A DNA stretch of 64,000 nt. Source: Phaeotremella fagi. Lineage: Eukaryota > Basidiomycota > Tremellomycetes > Tremellales > Phaeotremellaceae. The position numbers were made by a program, and so were the translations under genes. The DNA lies in assembly GCA_001599715.1 (NCBI GenBank), contig BCHU01000009.1, positions 62,001 to 126,000 of the forward strand, read 5' to 3'. Below the pieces are notes generated by a model. That model made no database searches. It saw only the letters and a list, made by a program, of their open reading frames with translations, and was not told the DNA's origin. Numbering within the stretch: the first letter of the stretch is position 1; every line of letters begins with the position of its first letter. Shown here in pieces: positions 1-11,452 of the stretch.

Positions 1-189
1 ACAGCGTTAGAACCAACTTACATAGTTTGAACCACTAAGAGGGGGTTAGACCATGTACCGCTAGAAGACTACAGAGAAACACGACACGACCCACCTTGCC
101 AAACCACAAATGACAGACATGGCGAAAACGACCATTCTTCTAGTATCAGTTGGAGTCCATTTTGATGGAGTGGGAGTCTTCGAGGACAT
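1..189 (-). CDS. MFS transporter, Mch1/nodulin-like, 5' end only
   Basis: The 5' part of a membrane transporter gene that runs off the left edge. The start codon is at 189-187. Exon 1 (189-95) encodes a short hydrophilic Ser/Thr/Pro-rich leader followed by the beginning of a hydrophobic helix (VVFAMSVICGLA). A 60-nt intron (94-35) joins in frame to a tiny second exon (34-22) that adds SGSNY before another GTAAGT donor at 21. The motif GLASGSNY at the end of the first helix is typical of fungal Mch1-type, monocarboxylate-transporter-like MFS proteins, in which a Y(V/I)(F/Y)SAYAPQL stretch normally follows; that part lies outside the window. Function (small carboxylate or other solute transport across the plasma or vacuolar membrane) is inferred from the family. 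About 40 residues are visible. Confidence 0.55.
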
Positions 190-392
190 GGTGATGTGGG
201 TGCAGGTGTGGGGATAGATATATGATCTATGATATGTATGAGATGTTGTTGAATGGTTAAAAGTCTGAAATCTGATAACACCAAAGACCATAACAACTGG
301 CTGGCGGCAAAGACCGACGGAGCAAAAACCCGCTTTATGCGATAGTCACGTGACTGACCACGCGACTCTCACGTTGAATATCTTGTCAACAA
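190..392. promoter_or_regulatory. Divergent promoter between MFS transporter and POT1
   Basis: A 203-bp gap separates two start codons on opposite strands, so both promoters must lie here or in the neighbouring 5' sequence. Two CACGTGAC/CCACGCGAC-like words stand at about 346-365, close to the POT1 start. They resemble E-box type sites, but no regulator can be named from sequence alone. Confidence 0.5.
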
Positions 393-3300
393 ATGTTTGA
401 ACTGGTGTTCATCAACAACCACCACCCCCCACCAAGGATGTCTATAGATCTGACTAAATCATCAGAGATATCACCAAAACAATTCATCAAAGACCAACAA
501 CTACCCAACAACACTCATCTCGTAGCCAAGTTCCAAAATATATGGCCAGTCAAAGAACCTCATCTCCGTCTCCAATGTCAACTCAAATCAAAAGATTCAC
601 CCGAATGGTCAAACAACTACACTTCAACTAAAGGTAAAACCTTGACCTATAAAATCGAGATCTGTCTGTTCTCTTCGTTACTCAAATCTCCAGATGGAGT
701 TATCACGCAGAATCTTCAAATCAGACAGAAAGTCTTGGAAGCTGTTAAATCGGATTACTCTGTCTTACTTGATAAATACGTCGGGAGGGAATTTAGAATA
801 AGTTGTCAAGGATTAAAAGTCGTCAGTGCCAAAGAAGATACAAAAGTTGGTCATTATCTCGTTGAACTCTCTGGGAGGGGAGAGAGGTCTATCCAAGTTA
901 AAGCGACACCCCAATTGGTGATTCTAAAGGGTATGTCTGACGAGCAATTTCTTTACTCACTTTAGATCCTCCTTTACCTATTGAAAACCCACCTCAACCT
1001 CAGAAAAGAGGTCCAACAATCCCCCCTCCAGAACTAGCTCAGGTCGCATCTACGTCCAAACTTCGACCTCTTTCCTTGGTTCAACCGGTATTTCGGGGTA
1101 CGCTCGAGACCGCACCAGGTAAACGGGTACGATCTGGGAACGATGATGTAGTTCCGGAGGGGATAATGAAGAGATCTAGACTTGAGGAATTGGTCGCTCA
1201 AAGGGGTTCTGGACATGTGAGAAGCAACTCTTTGCAACCAGGGATTGAGGGTGGAGGACACCGAGACGTTGTTCGATCATCAAAACGTCAATCTATGATA
1301 TACTCATCTTCGGGATCCAGACCAACATTGCCCAACCTAACTCAATCTGCTATTGAACCAGCTGTCAACACTAATCTACCGCACTTATCAGAACCCCTGG
1401 CGCCCGCGTCTGAATTAATACGACCCCGCGGTTCAGACCTTCCACATTCCAGTTCCACCCCCAATCCACCCCCAACCACACAAAGAACAAGTCAGACACA
1501 ACAAATACCCAGCACTCAAATCATTCCCTTATCACTCCCCACTCAACCTTCCAACACCCCAACGCCTCTACCTAAATCCACTCAAATGCTTCCTCCGACC
1601 CACCACACCTCAACCCCACAAACCTCACAGATCACCGATAAAACCCTACCCTTTCCTTTGGAACAACCGACCCCTCGTGTCGATTTTCGTGAAAAACGGC
1701 GAGTGGCTGAGGAGAAAGCCCGAGAAGCTGCTCAAAAACGTTTGGAAGAATCTAAAAGGATTCAACAGATTGAACAGACTTCCGTCCAAAGTTTGAAAAG
1801 ATCTTTTAGGACTAATGTAAGTCGTTGACATTACATTGCTGACGTTAGGGTTTACTTTACGAGACGATCGACAAGATAGGTGTTGGCAATGGAGTTAATA
1901 CCATGGGTATAGTTTTATCTACGAGGGAAGTTAAGAAATCTCGTATGTCGTTTAGAGATTTAGGATTGATGTTGTACTAATAACTGGGTAGGGGATTGGA
2001 TGATGACTCTAGTCATCACTGATCCAAGTCGATACAGTGGTGGCGCGACTGAAGATTTTGTAATCACGATATTCAGAAGACAGAGGGAAGGACTTCCAGA
2101 GAATATTAAACCTGGGACACCGATTCTATGGAGGGGATTGACGGTAGGTTCGCCTTTTTGCGACTGAGACCCCCCAACTCACGTCTTCAGATCAACATCT
2201 TCAAAGATAAACCGAAAGGTAACGCCTTCAATGATCCACCAGGAGGAAACACTTGGATCTATCTCGATGACGAGAATTTGATTCAAGAGGAGAGTAATTC
2301 TATGGAGGCTGATCAAATGGAAATCAATCGTTTGATAGCGTTACGTCGGTGGTGGCAGACTTCGGGTGGTCAATTTGGCTCAGAAACGAATGTTGGAAAT
2401 GGGGATGGAAGGATTACATTGGGTACAAGCTTTGCCAGTGGTTCTGGTCCAAGTGTTGCTACTGTTGCTGGCGGTATTAGTAACCGACCAGAGATGGTCT
2501 TAGGTGATGTTCAACATTATCAATTCTTCAATGGAGTATTTAAAGTAAGTCCCAATCAAAAACACAACTGACATCCCCTAGATCCTAGCCGTCTTCCCAA
2601 ACAAACCACCAACCTCTAAACCCGCATTAGAGATCTACATAACCGACGGGACCCTAACCAAAAGCCAACCAAGGAATTTCCACGGTTACACCCATCCCAC
2701 CCTCCCCCCCAAATCCATCTTCTGTCTCTCGATCCACGCACCAACCGACTCCGAAAGACAAGTACTCAAAACGGGCAATTTCGTTAAAATGGGTAATCTA
2801 CGTGGGAACGTTTATAGGAACGAGATGGAGCTTAAATGGTCTGAAAAAGTTTCTGAAGAGTTGGAGAGGGGGGGTTATAGACGGGCTAAATGTGAGATGT
2901 TGGGTCAGGGGGATCGGAGGGTAGAGGAGGTCGAACGGTAGGTGGGGTGTTTGGTCAGCGTGCTGATTACTCATTTAGACGTTTGAGTGAATTCGATAAT
3001 CTTCCATTGGAGGTTAGACCAAGAGGGAAATCGATTGTTCCTTTCAACAGAGCTGGATCCCGAGCCAGCTCTGTTCACGCGATTACAAGTCCTCTACAAT
3101 TGTCGAAAAGGTCGAACCCATTGACACCGATAACGAATCGAATCAATCAAACGATCCCTTCGAATCCACTTTCTAACCCAGAACTGGAAATCGCGAAACA
3201 CCTTTATACGACCTTTAAAGATCCCATAACCAACCCTCTGAGCACGATCAGGGAGATCAACAATAACCAAACTATCCCGAATAAATATAGAGTCAGAGCT

Positions 3301-3849
3301 AGAGTTGCACAGATCATACCTAGAGGCGGAGGGGAGATTATCACGAAATTCTGTAAACACTGTAATAGGGTGTAAGTGGACGTGAACTCCACAGTACAAT
3401 CAATGTTGATATTCGAATTAGGTTTACCAGCGAATATTGTCTTTCATGTAATGATACCGACCTAAACGACGCCGAATGGAGATATAGGTTCGTTCTAATC
3501 CTCCAAGATGGGGAGGATCGAATAGCGTGTCTAATCCCAGATGACGAGGTGGGTAGGGTTCCATCCAAGAAAAATCACTGTCTAACATGTATAGACGAAA
3601 ATCCTCCCAGCACTACCAAAACTAGAACCCCAAGGTGATCCTAAAGATGGCAGAACAACGAAAACCCAGTTGAAAGCTTGTAAAGATACCCTCCTGAATC
3701 TGTTTCAAGGTGCCAAGATGGATGATCGTCGATCGAGTCCGGTCATAGAATTCACATTGGAACTCGTAGAAGTTGGTCTCAAGAATGGTGGAGGTGGCGT
3801 GGTGGTTGCTAGGATCTTTGGGATGTCTACGGATCCTTTGGAAGTTTGA
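393..3849 (+). CDS. POT1: Telomere single-strand binding protein POT1
   Basis: Shelterin-type protein that binds the single-stranded G-rich telomere overhang and protects chromosome ends. I read nine exons: 393-930, 966-1816, 1849-1942, 1992-2143, 2191-2544, 2582-2937, 2979-3371, 3422-3548 and 3595-3849, giving about 1039 residues. A second in-frame ATG at 438 may be the real start. Residues 460-560 form the first telomere-binding OB fold (NTMGIVLSTREVKKSR then DWMMTLVITDPS). Residues 600-780 resemble the second OB fold. Residues 870-1035 carry the C-terminal OB with a zinc-type C..C pattern (CKHC then CLSC) preceded by NKYRVRARVAQIIPRGG. Ahead of these lie about 180 ordered residues plus a long Pro/Ser/Thr-rich linker ending in a charged helix. 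The protein is longer than human POT1 (634 residues). An extra N-terminal OB fold is known from Ustilago maydis Pot1, and the N-terminal block may be its counterpart. Confidence 0.85.
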
Positions 3850-4221
3850 CCTTGAAAGTGTCTTGTAGATATTTTTCGGCTTTATCCTCACTTGCAGATA
3901 GTAATCTGAATTAACGATCTTAATGAATAACGATATTTATGTGTTTGGAAATGTGTTTGTTTAATATTAAGATCAATATCATGATGCGTTACAATTTTCT
4001 ACAGGGTGAATCGTAACCTATCATCCCATGAAAGGTTTTGCAACTCTACAAAGAATAACTTGGTGATTGATTATACAACCAAGATACTGATTTACATAGG
4101 AGTGGAATACAATTGGTGAACTAGATTGGGGTATGAATTACAGGTCATCGATTAAGTAGACGATTAACGACATAATCCTTGACTTCCTGATAATCTTAAA
4201 AAGCCAGTCAGTACCAGTACC
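3850..4221. other. Convergent intergenic region
   Basis: AT-rich spacer between the stop codons of POT1 and the adaptin-like gene. It should hold both 3' UTRs. I see no gene, repeat or clear hairpin. Confidence 0.5.
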
Positions 4222-6041
4222 CTAGTCAAACATACCTTCCAAAAGCCCACCGACCAAATCCAAATCCAAATCCATCCTCCCATCACCAAAACATTTCAAA
4301 ATCTCTCTAAACCTTTCAACCAATCCCTCCCCCTCCCGCTCCCCCTCAATAACCCAAGCAATCTCGAATATCCTCTTCGCCAATTCCTTCTTCCCAATGA
4401 CGATCTTCTCTTCTAGGGATAACGAAGGGTCGATGTGGGGTGGTAAAACTAGATTCTTTGATTTGGTCAGTGATTCCAATGAGGTTTTGTAATTCATCTC
4501 CAAGAGTTCTGGGTAATTTTTCTTAAAGAGTCGAAGGGTCTGTTTATGGTTTAGCATCAGACTTGAGTTAAGTGAGAGGACCGGGACGTACACAGATCCT
4601 AACGAATTTATCAAAACTGTTCAATCCCTCCATCAAAATCCCCATCTCCCTTTCATCAAGTGTTTCATCCCAAGATTCCTTGGGTAGGTTGATCAAACAT
4701 TTCAAAACTAGGATATGGGTTTGGGGATCTGGTAATTCTATCGTTAAGGAGGTTGACATTGACGTTGACGTTGAAATCGGTTCTGGTGATAAACAGTTTT
4801 TGAGTTTGGCTACGACTTTGGAGGCTAGATTTGGGATTTTGGATGTTATTTTTGATATTTCCAGGAGATAGGCTGTAGGGGTTTTTATCAGTAATTGAGT
4901 CTGATTGAGACGGTAGACATACCCCCTTTCCAATTGACATCATCTAATCTCAGTCGATCTGAGATGTATTCTTCTATCCTAGTCAAAGATATCCTATAGC
5001 TTAATCAATATCCATATCCAAAGCTGGTAGAATTCCCATGACCCACTGAGAATCACCAAGAACAACATCCAAAATCTTAACCACAGTCATCTCCAATACC
5101 CCACCAGCACGAGAAGATTCAGATGATTCCAGTATCTTCTCAACAATGTATTCCCTCTCTATATCGTTTTGGATGGTATAACCATTCTAAAAATGTCAAT
5201 ACACCGTCCCAAACCACACCTACCTGAATGACAACCCCGATCAATCGATACAAAACCTCCAGGACACTCGCTTCAACCTCCCCAGAGATCAATTTACATA
5301 TCCTACTCATAGATAAAGATCCATTTAACACGATCAAAGCCTGGATAGTACGTTGTCTTATACTAGCTCTAAACGATTCAATTGAACATCCCACAAGGTA
5401 AACGTACAGTTTATGTTTGAGTAAGAGTTTAGAGGTTAATATATCCATCAAAGCTGTTGTGAGATCTTTAGAAGGGATTTTGATAACAGCGTTTAAAGCA
5501 AGTAAGATCCTTGATTCGTTTGATGAGGTTAGATCCTGAGCATTCGATTAACGTAGAAGTCATCAACGAAGTGCAGGAAAGAAATACCTTGGAGATAGTG
5601 TTAACAAGCATTAATTCAAGTTGATGACCTCTAGGTAAAAGTTCTTGGAGATATAGATAACCTAGATAAGATCAGTATCATATTCTGTACGGTAGTTGAC
5701 ATACCTATTCGTCGTTCTTTGATGTTAACACCAGAGGCAGCTAACTGCAAAGCGAAAATCAAAGCGAATTCAAGATCATGTTTTGAAAGTTGAAAACTAG
5801 ATATATGAAGTAGTATAATGAGTGTATCACATATTTTACTCTGGTGTTATCAGCAACAGTGCGAAAAAAGTAGACTTACAGATGACGGTCGATTCGATAG
5901 AACTTCCTGACAATCTTTAATGGTGGTTGTTATGATCTCTTCTTCGTCTTCTTGGTTGATCTTCTCGTTGAGCTTTGATAAGAGGGCATGATGGGATCTC
6001 GAGGAGGCTCCTGATATCAGATACGCTGGGAAGCGGGACAT
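4222..6041 (-). CDS. Adaptin large-subunit-like trunk protein (AP-4 epsilon-like)
   Basis: Start codon at 6041-6039, stop at 4224-4222, about eight exons and roughly 520 residues. The translation is an alpha-solenoid. The N-terminal block SHHALLSKLNEKINQEDEEE is followed after splicing by KERRIGYLYLQELLPRGHQ, then by MLVNTISKDLTSSNESRILLALNAV. This is the order seen in adaptin large subunits and is closest to AP-4 epsilon (KRxGYL, HEL, LVNTxxKDL, AL). Later exons contain further helical repeats (SIRQRTIQALIVLNG, ASVLEVLYRLIGVVIQ). Splice joins I could support include an intron with a TTACTGATAA branch site near 4925-4875 and one near 4595-4566. The border around 5000-5030 is uncertain because the frame meets TAA there. 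No hinge or ear domain is visible, so the protein is shorter than usual (gamma/epsilon adaptins exceed 800 residues). Likely role: coat adaptor at the trans-Golgi or endosome. Confidence 0.45.
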
Positions 6042-6332
6042 CTTGGATGGATGTTGTAGAGAGAGATGAGAGTTGATTTTTGAATGGCAATAACAATCAA
6101 CAACCGGTTATTCACCGTTGGCTTATTGCATTCATAAATCTATCCTCAAAAATGTTGCTGCAATGCAAAGTATAGTTCACAAGACCTCACAACGCACCAG
6201 CCCAAACATACTGTACATCTCAATTCTTTCACCCCATCCACATCCACAACCAAGTATAAACTATCTGTAAAGTGTTCTGTATCTCTGTATAAACCCGACA
6301 CGAAATGAAACCAAATTAACCCCAACCCCCGT

Positions 6333-7917
6333 CTAAGCTTTATAGATATAAGCATCTTCAGAAGCAGGTGTAAGTTTGTCATCTAGTTTAACGGCTAATT
6401 TCTGATATTCAGGATCAGAATCTACGTGGGTGAATTTGACTAATTCCCATGAAGTTCCAGCGGCAGCCTCATCTTTACGTCTTTGACGTTGTTCGTTCTA
6501 AGGTGTTTTCATTAGATTGTGAAATGGTGAAACGAGTTTGGACTCACTTCAATACGAGTTTTATCTTTGGCAGCTTCATCGTAGTTACCACTTCTGATTC
6601 CCTTTGCGACTTTTTCCCAAAGTTTACGACTTTCCCATTCACCTTGTTCTTCGATTGGTTTAACGATGATCTCCTCCTTTGGCACATTGGTATCAAGGAA
6701 GATTTGTGATTTATGACCACCGATCGTTGAGACACCGGTCCATTGACCTTCATAGGTTTGAATAGTTTTGCCTTCGTGTTGCAGGGTCGCTTTGAACGTG
6801 TGTGGTTTACCTGAAAAGTAACCTTTACCTTTGTAATCGATCTATGTGATGTCAGATGGTACACGATCTGTAATTGGGGATTGCCTACCACAGCGGTGAA
6901 ACCAGTGCTACTTTGAATAGCGTTCGTCTCTGCTAATTCAACATAAGGAGATCCCCAAACGATACCCTCAATTCGGAGTTTAGCTGTGGTCAAGTCAGTA
7001 ACGCGATGACGTGGTGAACAATGTGAACTCACGTAGAGTGATTAGATATTCCTCCAATTCTCCAGTTGGAGTGGTGACTTTTAACAAAGCATGACCAGAT
7101 TGCTTGACGTGAATCGCGGTACCGCTGAAAGAGGTTTTTTGACCAGAGTGACCTTGAAGAACGACACCGGCAGCTTTGTTCTCGATATAACTGGGGATGT
7201 CAGTTGATGTGTTGCTTACAACTCACTAAGCGGTCTAGAAAAAGTCAGCAAACGATATCAAGGCTGAATACAATCAACTACTCACGATTGGTGGATGATG
7301 GGAAACCTGTTCCACGGTAAGAGTAGTCTCACCACGACCATCGACGTCAGGCCATACACCATAGAACAATTCTCCGAGAACGGGATTGAGAGGCTGACGT
7401 CAACACGTATTCATCATGACTAATCTCACTTTTTTCTCGGAACCCATCTTTTCATTTCTCGTCTATAAACACGTATCGGTCAATACAGTCACATTCACCC
7501 CCTTGACCTAAGAGATACCCACAGTGTATTGTCCCTTGAGAGTAGCGATGAACCATTTCAAAACGCGTTCCATCCTGTCCTGGGGTGTAGTACCTTTTGA
7601 GATCGAAGCGAAAAGCAAAGGATGTTCACACCAATAAGCAGGGAATTCGGTTAACGAGATGGGTGAGAGGATGACTAGAGGGGGTCGATGATGTCCATTA
7701 GTTGTCATTCAACACAGTTGTTGAACGTGGACTACACTTACATGGCGGCGCAGTCATACTTGATAAATCACCAGTCATATGAGCTAGAGATTTGATGAAT
7801 GCTCCCCAACCTGCTTTTTGTTCTTGGGGTACATCGGCACCTGGGTTGGTCAGTTGGTTGTTAGATGTCATTGTGAGATTGATGCATGGATGACTTACCT
7901 TCTTCTTTTTCTGCCAT
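6333..7917 (-). CDS. KES1: Oxysterol-binding protein, KES1/OSH4 type
   Basis: Soluble lipid-transfer protein that exchanges sterol and PI4P between membranes. Start at 7917-7915, stop at 6335-6333, about seven or eight short exons and roughly 430 residues. After a 7-residue first exon comes the N-terminal lid region ([15 protein letters not shown]), then [17 protein letters not shown], then [15 protein letters not shown]. The family signature EQVSHHPP is encoded at about 7315-7290. The next segment ([19 protein letters not shown]) and the C-terminal basic helical tail ([21 protein letters not shown]) also match Osh4. There is no PH domain or ankyrin region, which places it in the short Kes1/Osh4 subfamily. 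The phosphate-binding HH of the signature is intact. It lies tandem and 291 bp upstream of the adaptin-like gene. Confidence 0.9.
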
Positions 7918-8340
7918 TGTGTATTAGAGATATAGGGGGTGTTGTAAGATCGATGCGCTGTTTGAAGGGGTTCGTGGGTTGTAGTATGTATTACTGTTTA
8001 CTGTTTAGTGATATGATATGTATCTACTATGTCTAGAGTATATGTATATGTTATATGTAAACACGTTGACGCTATCGTTCAAGTTGTTGTCGCTATCGTC
8101 GTTGTTGTTGTCATCACCCCCAATTCCAATTGAATATATAGATCTCAGTCCTACGTCACCCGGCGATTTCAACGTGGCACCATACATTCATGGTACGATT
8201 CTGGTGGCAAAGGCAATGCTAAAAGGCTGTTCGATCACATTATTCATATCAATCAATCACACCTAAGAAGACTACGCTGTTCATTCATTCACCCTCCATT
8301 AACCCTCCATTTTCAATCGAGGAAAAGAAAAACCCAAGTC
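7918..8340. other. Intergenic, upstream of KES1
   Basis: This 423-bp gap lies between the KES1 start codon and the stop codon of the next minus-strand gene, so it should contain the KES1 promoter and the other gene's 3' UTR. It holds a short GTTGTCGCTATCGTCGTTGTTGTT run near 8083-8114 but no supportable gene. Confidence 0.45.
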
Positions 8341-9717
8341 CTAAGCAAACTTCTCCCACGAATACTTAAGAGCCCTCTTGAGCTTCTTCTTCTCTGGACT
8401 ACCACCAGAAGCAGGTGAAGGGGACCCAGAACCCAAGCAAAGTCTACCGAATTGATCCTCCAATTGGATGATATCACGGGAAAATCGTACTTGATAACCA
8501 GAGGAAGAAGGTCTGGCGAAGTTTCGGAGGTATTCGATGTCAGAGTCTTGGGGATGGTGGGGTGGGGTAACCAATTGATCCTCCTTTGGACTCGATGATC
8601 GACTTTGACGTTGTCGTTGACGTTGACGTTGACGTTGTTGATTGGCCTTAATGGCATCGTACAGTTGTTGTTCTTGTTGTGGGAGTTGGGCGGTGAAGAC
8701 GTATTTGTCGAGTAAATAGATGACGAGGTCATACCAAAGAGAGAACCACCATTTGACGACGCGCCAAATCAAGATGTGAACAGGGACGTCTACGATAAAG
8801 TCGAATACCCAGTTACGATACTCTTCGGTGGGATACAAGATGGATACGTTTATAAAGTGGCTGACAAAGGTTTTCAAAGAAAAGTTGACGAAGAAATCAA
8901 TGTAACGATCGAAAGTACCGGCTGGTTTGAAGAATCGTTTGGTGGCTTGGATGAGTTGGTGAAGGTTACGAGCGGCTGTGACACAGTACATGACGCGAAA
9001 GACGATTTCTGGAACCGATTGATCGAAGCAACCATGGGTATATGTCTGTGGTACACTGACAAACGAGCAGCTGAAGGTGTTGTTAGCCAAATTTCCGGTA
9101 AGATCCAAAGACACTTACAATTGGAAGACCCGGATCGCGATGATGACTTTCCTATCGTCAAGTCTCATGAACAAACGTTTAGCTCTATCACCATGAGCAA
9201 TGTTCCAACAATGTCTTTCGATGACTCTCATAGCTTTACCGGGGAGTTTACAAAGACGAAGAGAACGCCAGCACCAGAAAGAGTTCAATTTACACCAGAC
9301 AAGGTAGTAAACGCCACCAGAAACCAGATGATAGAGTACCAAGAGAAGACCTGATTTGAGTCCAAATACGAATTGACTGGTGGTGTATCGCGGGAAGAGC
9401 ATTCGAATCAAGTTGTTACTGAACAAGAAGAAGTCTTTGTGGATTTGATCAATGAACCAGAAGAAATTGTTGAGGAAAACGAAGAAGTTGATGAAACAGA
9501 TGATGAGAACGTTGTAAATGACCTTCAAACCTTGATCGAATAGAACCATGAAACCATTAATACCGATTAAGACACGACCAATGAGCCAGAAAGCGAATGA
9601 GAAGAAGGAGGTGTCGAAGAGAGCGAAAATCAAAACCGAAAGACCGAAAACGGCGAGAACCTGGATGAACCAAAGTTTACCGCGGAATGCCTCGAAAATT
9701 TGGAGGTAGGAGATCAT
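8341..9717 (-). CDS. Multi-span membrane protein, unknown function
   Basis: Two exons (9717-9119 and 9070-8341) joined by a 48-nt intron with a GTAAGT donor, a GGCTAAC branch site and a TTCAG acceptor. The frame is kept across the junction. The product is about 442 residues. The first 120 residues contain several strongly hydrophobic aromatic segments (LWFIQVLAVFGLSVLIFALF, VLIICFINFFVFLNNFFWFI). A further segment (VHILIWRVVKWWFSLWYDLV) lies around residue 300. The C-terminal 130 residues are hydrophilic: a QR-repeat run from a CGTTGA-type hexanucleotide repeat, Ser/Pro-rich stretches and a Lys-rich end. I recognise no family. A similarly built gene lies at 16819-18515, on the other side of the small-gene island. 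A long open frame also runs antisense (8776-9354) but reads through the same membrane codons. Confidence 0.6.
8585..8640. repeat. Hexanucleotide CGTTGA repeat inside coding sequence
   Basis: Imperfect tandem GACGTTGTCGTTGACGTTG-type copies on the plus strand encode alternating Gln-Arg on the minus strand in the cytosolic-looking tail of the membrane protein. Such repeats expand and contract easily. Confidence 0.7.
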
Positions 9718-10288
9718 TTTGTGGATGTCAAAAATTGGAATTTGATAATAAAGATAAATGATAATGATATTGATGATGGATGGATGTTGATATGGGAATC
9801 ATCACGTCTAGAGATGTCTTGTATGACGAAAATTAGGTTTAGGGATAACTGGTCGAAATTGAAATTTCATTCAAAAAAGGGCGATTTTGGATTTGGATTT
9901 TGATTGGTTCGACCGTTTTGGTTTTTTGGGCTCTTGAAATGATGGTGTTAGAGAGGTACAGTATGTTTGGGTAGTCGCGGTGCTGGATTGTGGGATCATT
10001 GTTGTTTGATGTTGGTGGTGGTGAAGTGCGATACAATTCAATCTGGACCACCTGTATTTGGTTAGTCACCATGATGGGTGGCAAATTTTGATACTGAACT
10101 GTACGAGTACTGTAGGTGCGGTAAAGGGGAAACCTAGCTGTTTCTTGCACGTCATTTGGTGCCAGTTAGTGCATATATAGACCGGAGGACTACAACGCTA
10201 TATTCACAACAGTCTGCTTATAACCAATGTGACGGATTCACAACACTACATACATAAACTACGAACGATGTTACAGAACATTTCGGCC
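9718..10288. other. Intergenic region, no gene seen
   Basis: This 571-bp gap is AT-rich near 9750-9900. It should contain the promoter of the membrane protein (reading left) and the 3' UTR of the Nudix-like gene. Short open frames here show no coding character. Confidence 0.45.
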
Positions 10289-11040
10289 TTAATCCATTCG
10301 GGTCTTACCTGAACTTTCTCCAACTTCTTCCCCAACAACCTGGAGACTAGTTTGTTTCCCCTCACTCTTGTCTGTTCCAATCTCTTTTCGCATTAGCCCG
10401 TAAGCAGCGAAAGCCCTATCCAAGACGAATTTAGTATCGTCTGCAATAGTCTTCTGATCCATTTCAGAGATTTCATCGAACGTGAACCAACCTTGAGCAG
10501 TATGACTTTTACCTTTGAAGGAAAGTGAATCGAGCTCCGACCCATCTTCGCTATAGAGCGAACATGCGAGAACCGTATGTTCCCTTTTTTTGATCTTGTG
10601 AAAATACTTCATTGTCTTGAAGTGACTTCCCCATTTTACAAGCTGCTGCATTTTAAGATTCTGAATCACGATACCAGAGCATGTAGAAATGATCTTGCAC
10701 CAGTAGTGATCCATGTTGAAGTAGATGGATCTTGATGATCTGAAAGAGAACCCCCGGGTAACTCATATAGACGTTTAGAACGTCGACCGTCGTTTCTTTT
10801 GAACAAGAGTGTTTGAATCGTTTCTGGGTCGTCTGGATGTTGTCGCATAATTGAACCAAAGAAGCTGACCTCTGTTTTCTCCCCTTTGGGATCGAGCGAT
10901 TCTGGACAGCCAAAGTACCCTTCGAGCTTTTGTGAAACAATGAAACCATCTTTATGCTTCCAACCTTCTTCTCCGATCTTGGTATAGTGATTTGTATTTG
11001 CTTCATCCATCAAGGGGACTCGGGATTTAGATCTGGACAT
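10289..11040 (-). CDS. Nudix-like protein with degenerate box
   Basis: Start at 11040-11038, stop at 10291-10289, about 240 residues. A 32-nt intron (donor GTATCG, acceptor CAGCAG, near 10674-10643) restores the frame between two blocks that otherwise lie in different frames. The first block has the Nudix entry (TLLFKRNDGRRSKRLYELPGGSL), where the GG normally opens the box. The following helix reads GARSFLHALLVKWG, where a working enzyme would show REL.EE.G, so the acidic metal ligands seem to be missing. The second block (EHTVLACSLYSEDGSE, then GWFTFDEISEMD) fits the later strands and the E/W-containing loop of Nudix folds. Likely a Nudix-derived protein without normal hydrolase chemistry, perhaps a ligand-binding relic. 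Family assignment is by motif only. Confidence 0.5.
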
Positions 11041-11452
11041 GTCGTACGAGTAATATTGGTGTACTGTAAGTGGTGGCAATTGAACTGTGTTGAAAAACTG
11101 GAATAGGAAGAGTTGAAGGAAATTTGAAAAAGGGGGAAATGAACAAGTTCGAGAAATAAATAGCAATTAAACCCCTGTACATATCACTGAAGTATGTTCT
11201 TTCTTTGGATGGCTTAAACAAAAACGACATTGCCTCTTGGACAAAGTAGACTCTTCAATTTCAAAGACAGAAGGTTAAAGGAGTGCATGGACTGTGAATG
11301 TTTGTGAATGGAAATGGAACATGAAAATTTTCAAAAGACACTTCGTTTGTTCAACCATTGTTCGATTGTCTCACAGGCATTACATATAATACCCAAGTAA
11401 AATACTTTTTCCCCATTCAACTTGTCACCGTGCAAAAGATTCAAAAGACAGG
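11041..11452. promoter_or_regulatory. Divergent promoter between Nudix-like and Cys-pair genes
   Basis: This 412-bp gap separates two divergent start codons. It contains pyrimidine-rich tracts next to each start but no motif I can assign to a regulator. Confidence 0.45.

Noticed and set aside
9839..10150. 103-codon minus-strand frame
   Set aside because: Composition typical of AT-rich spacer; no start context or similarity.
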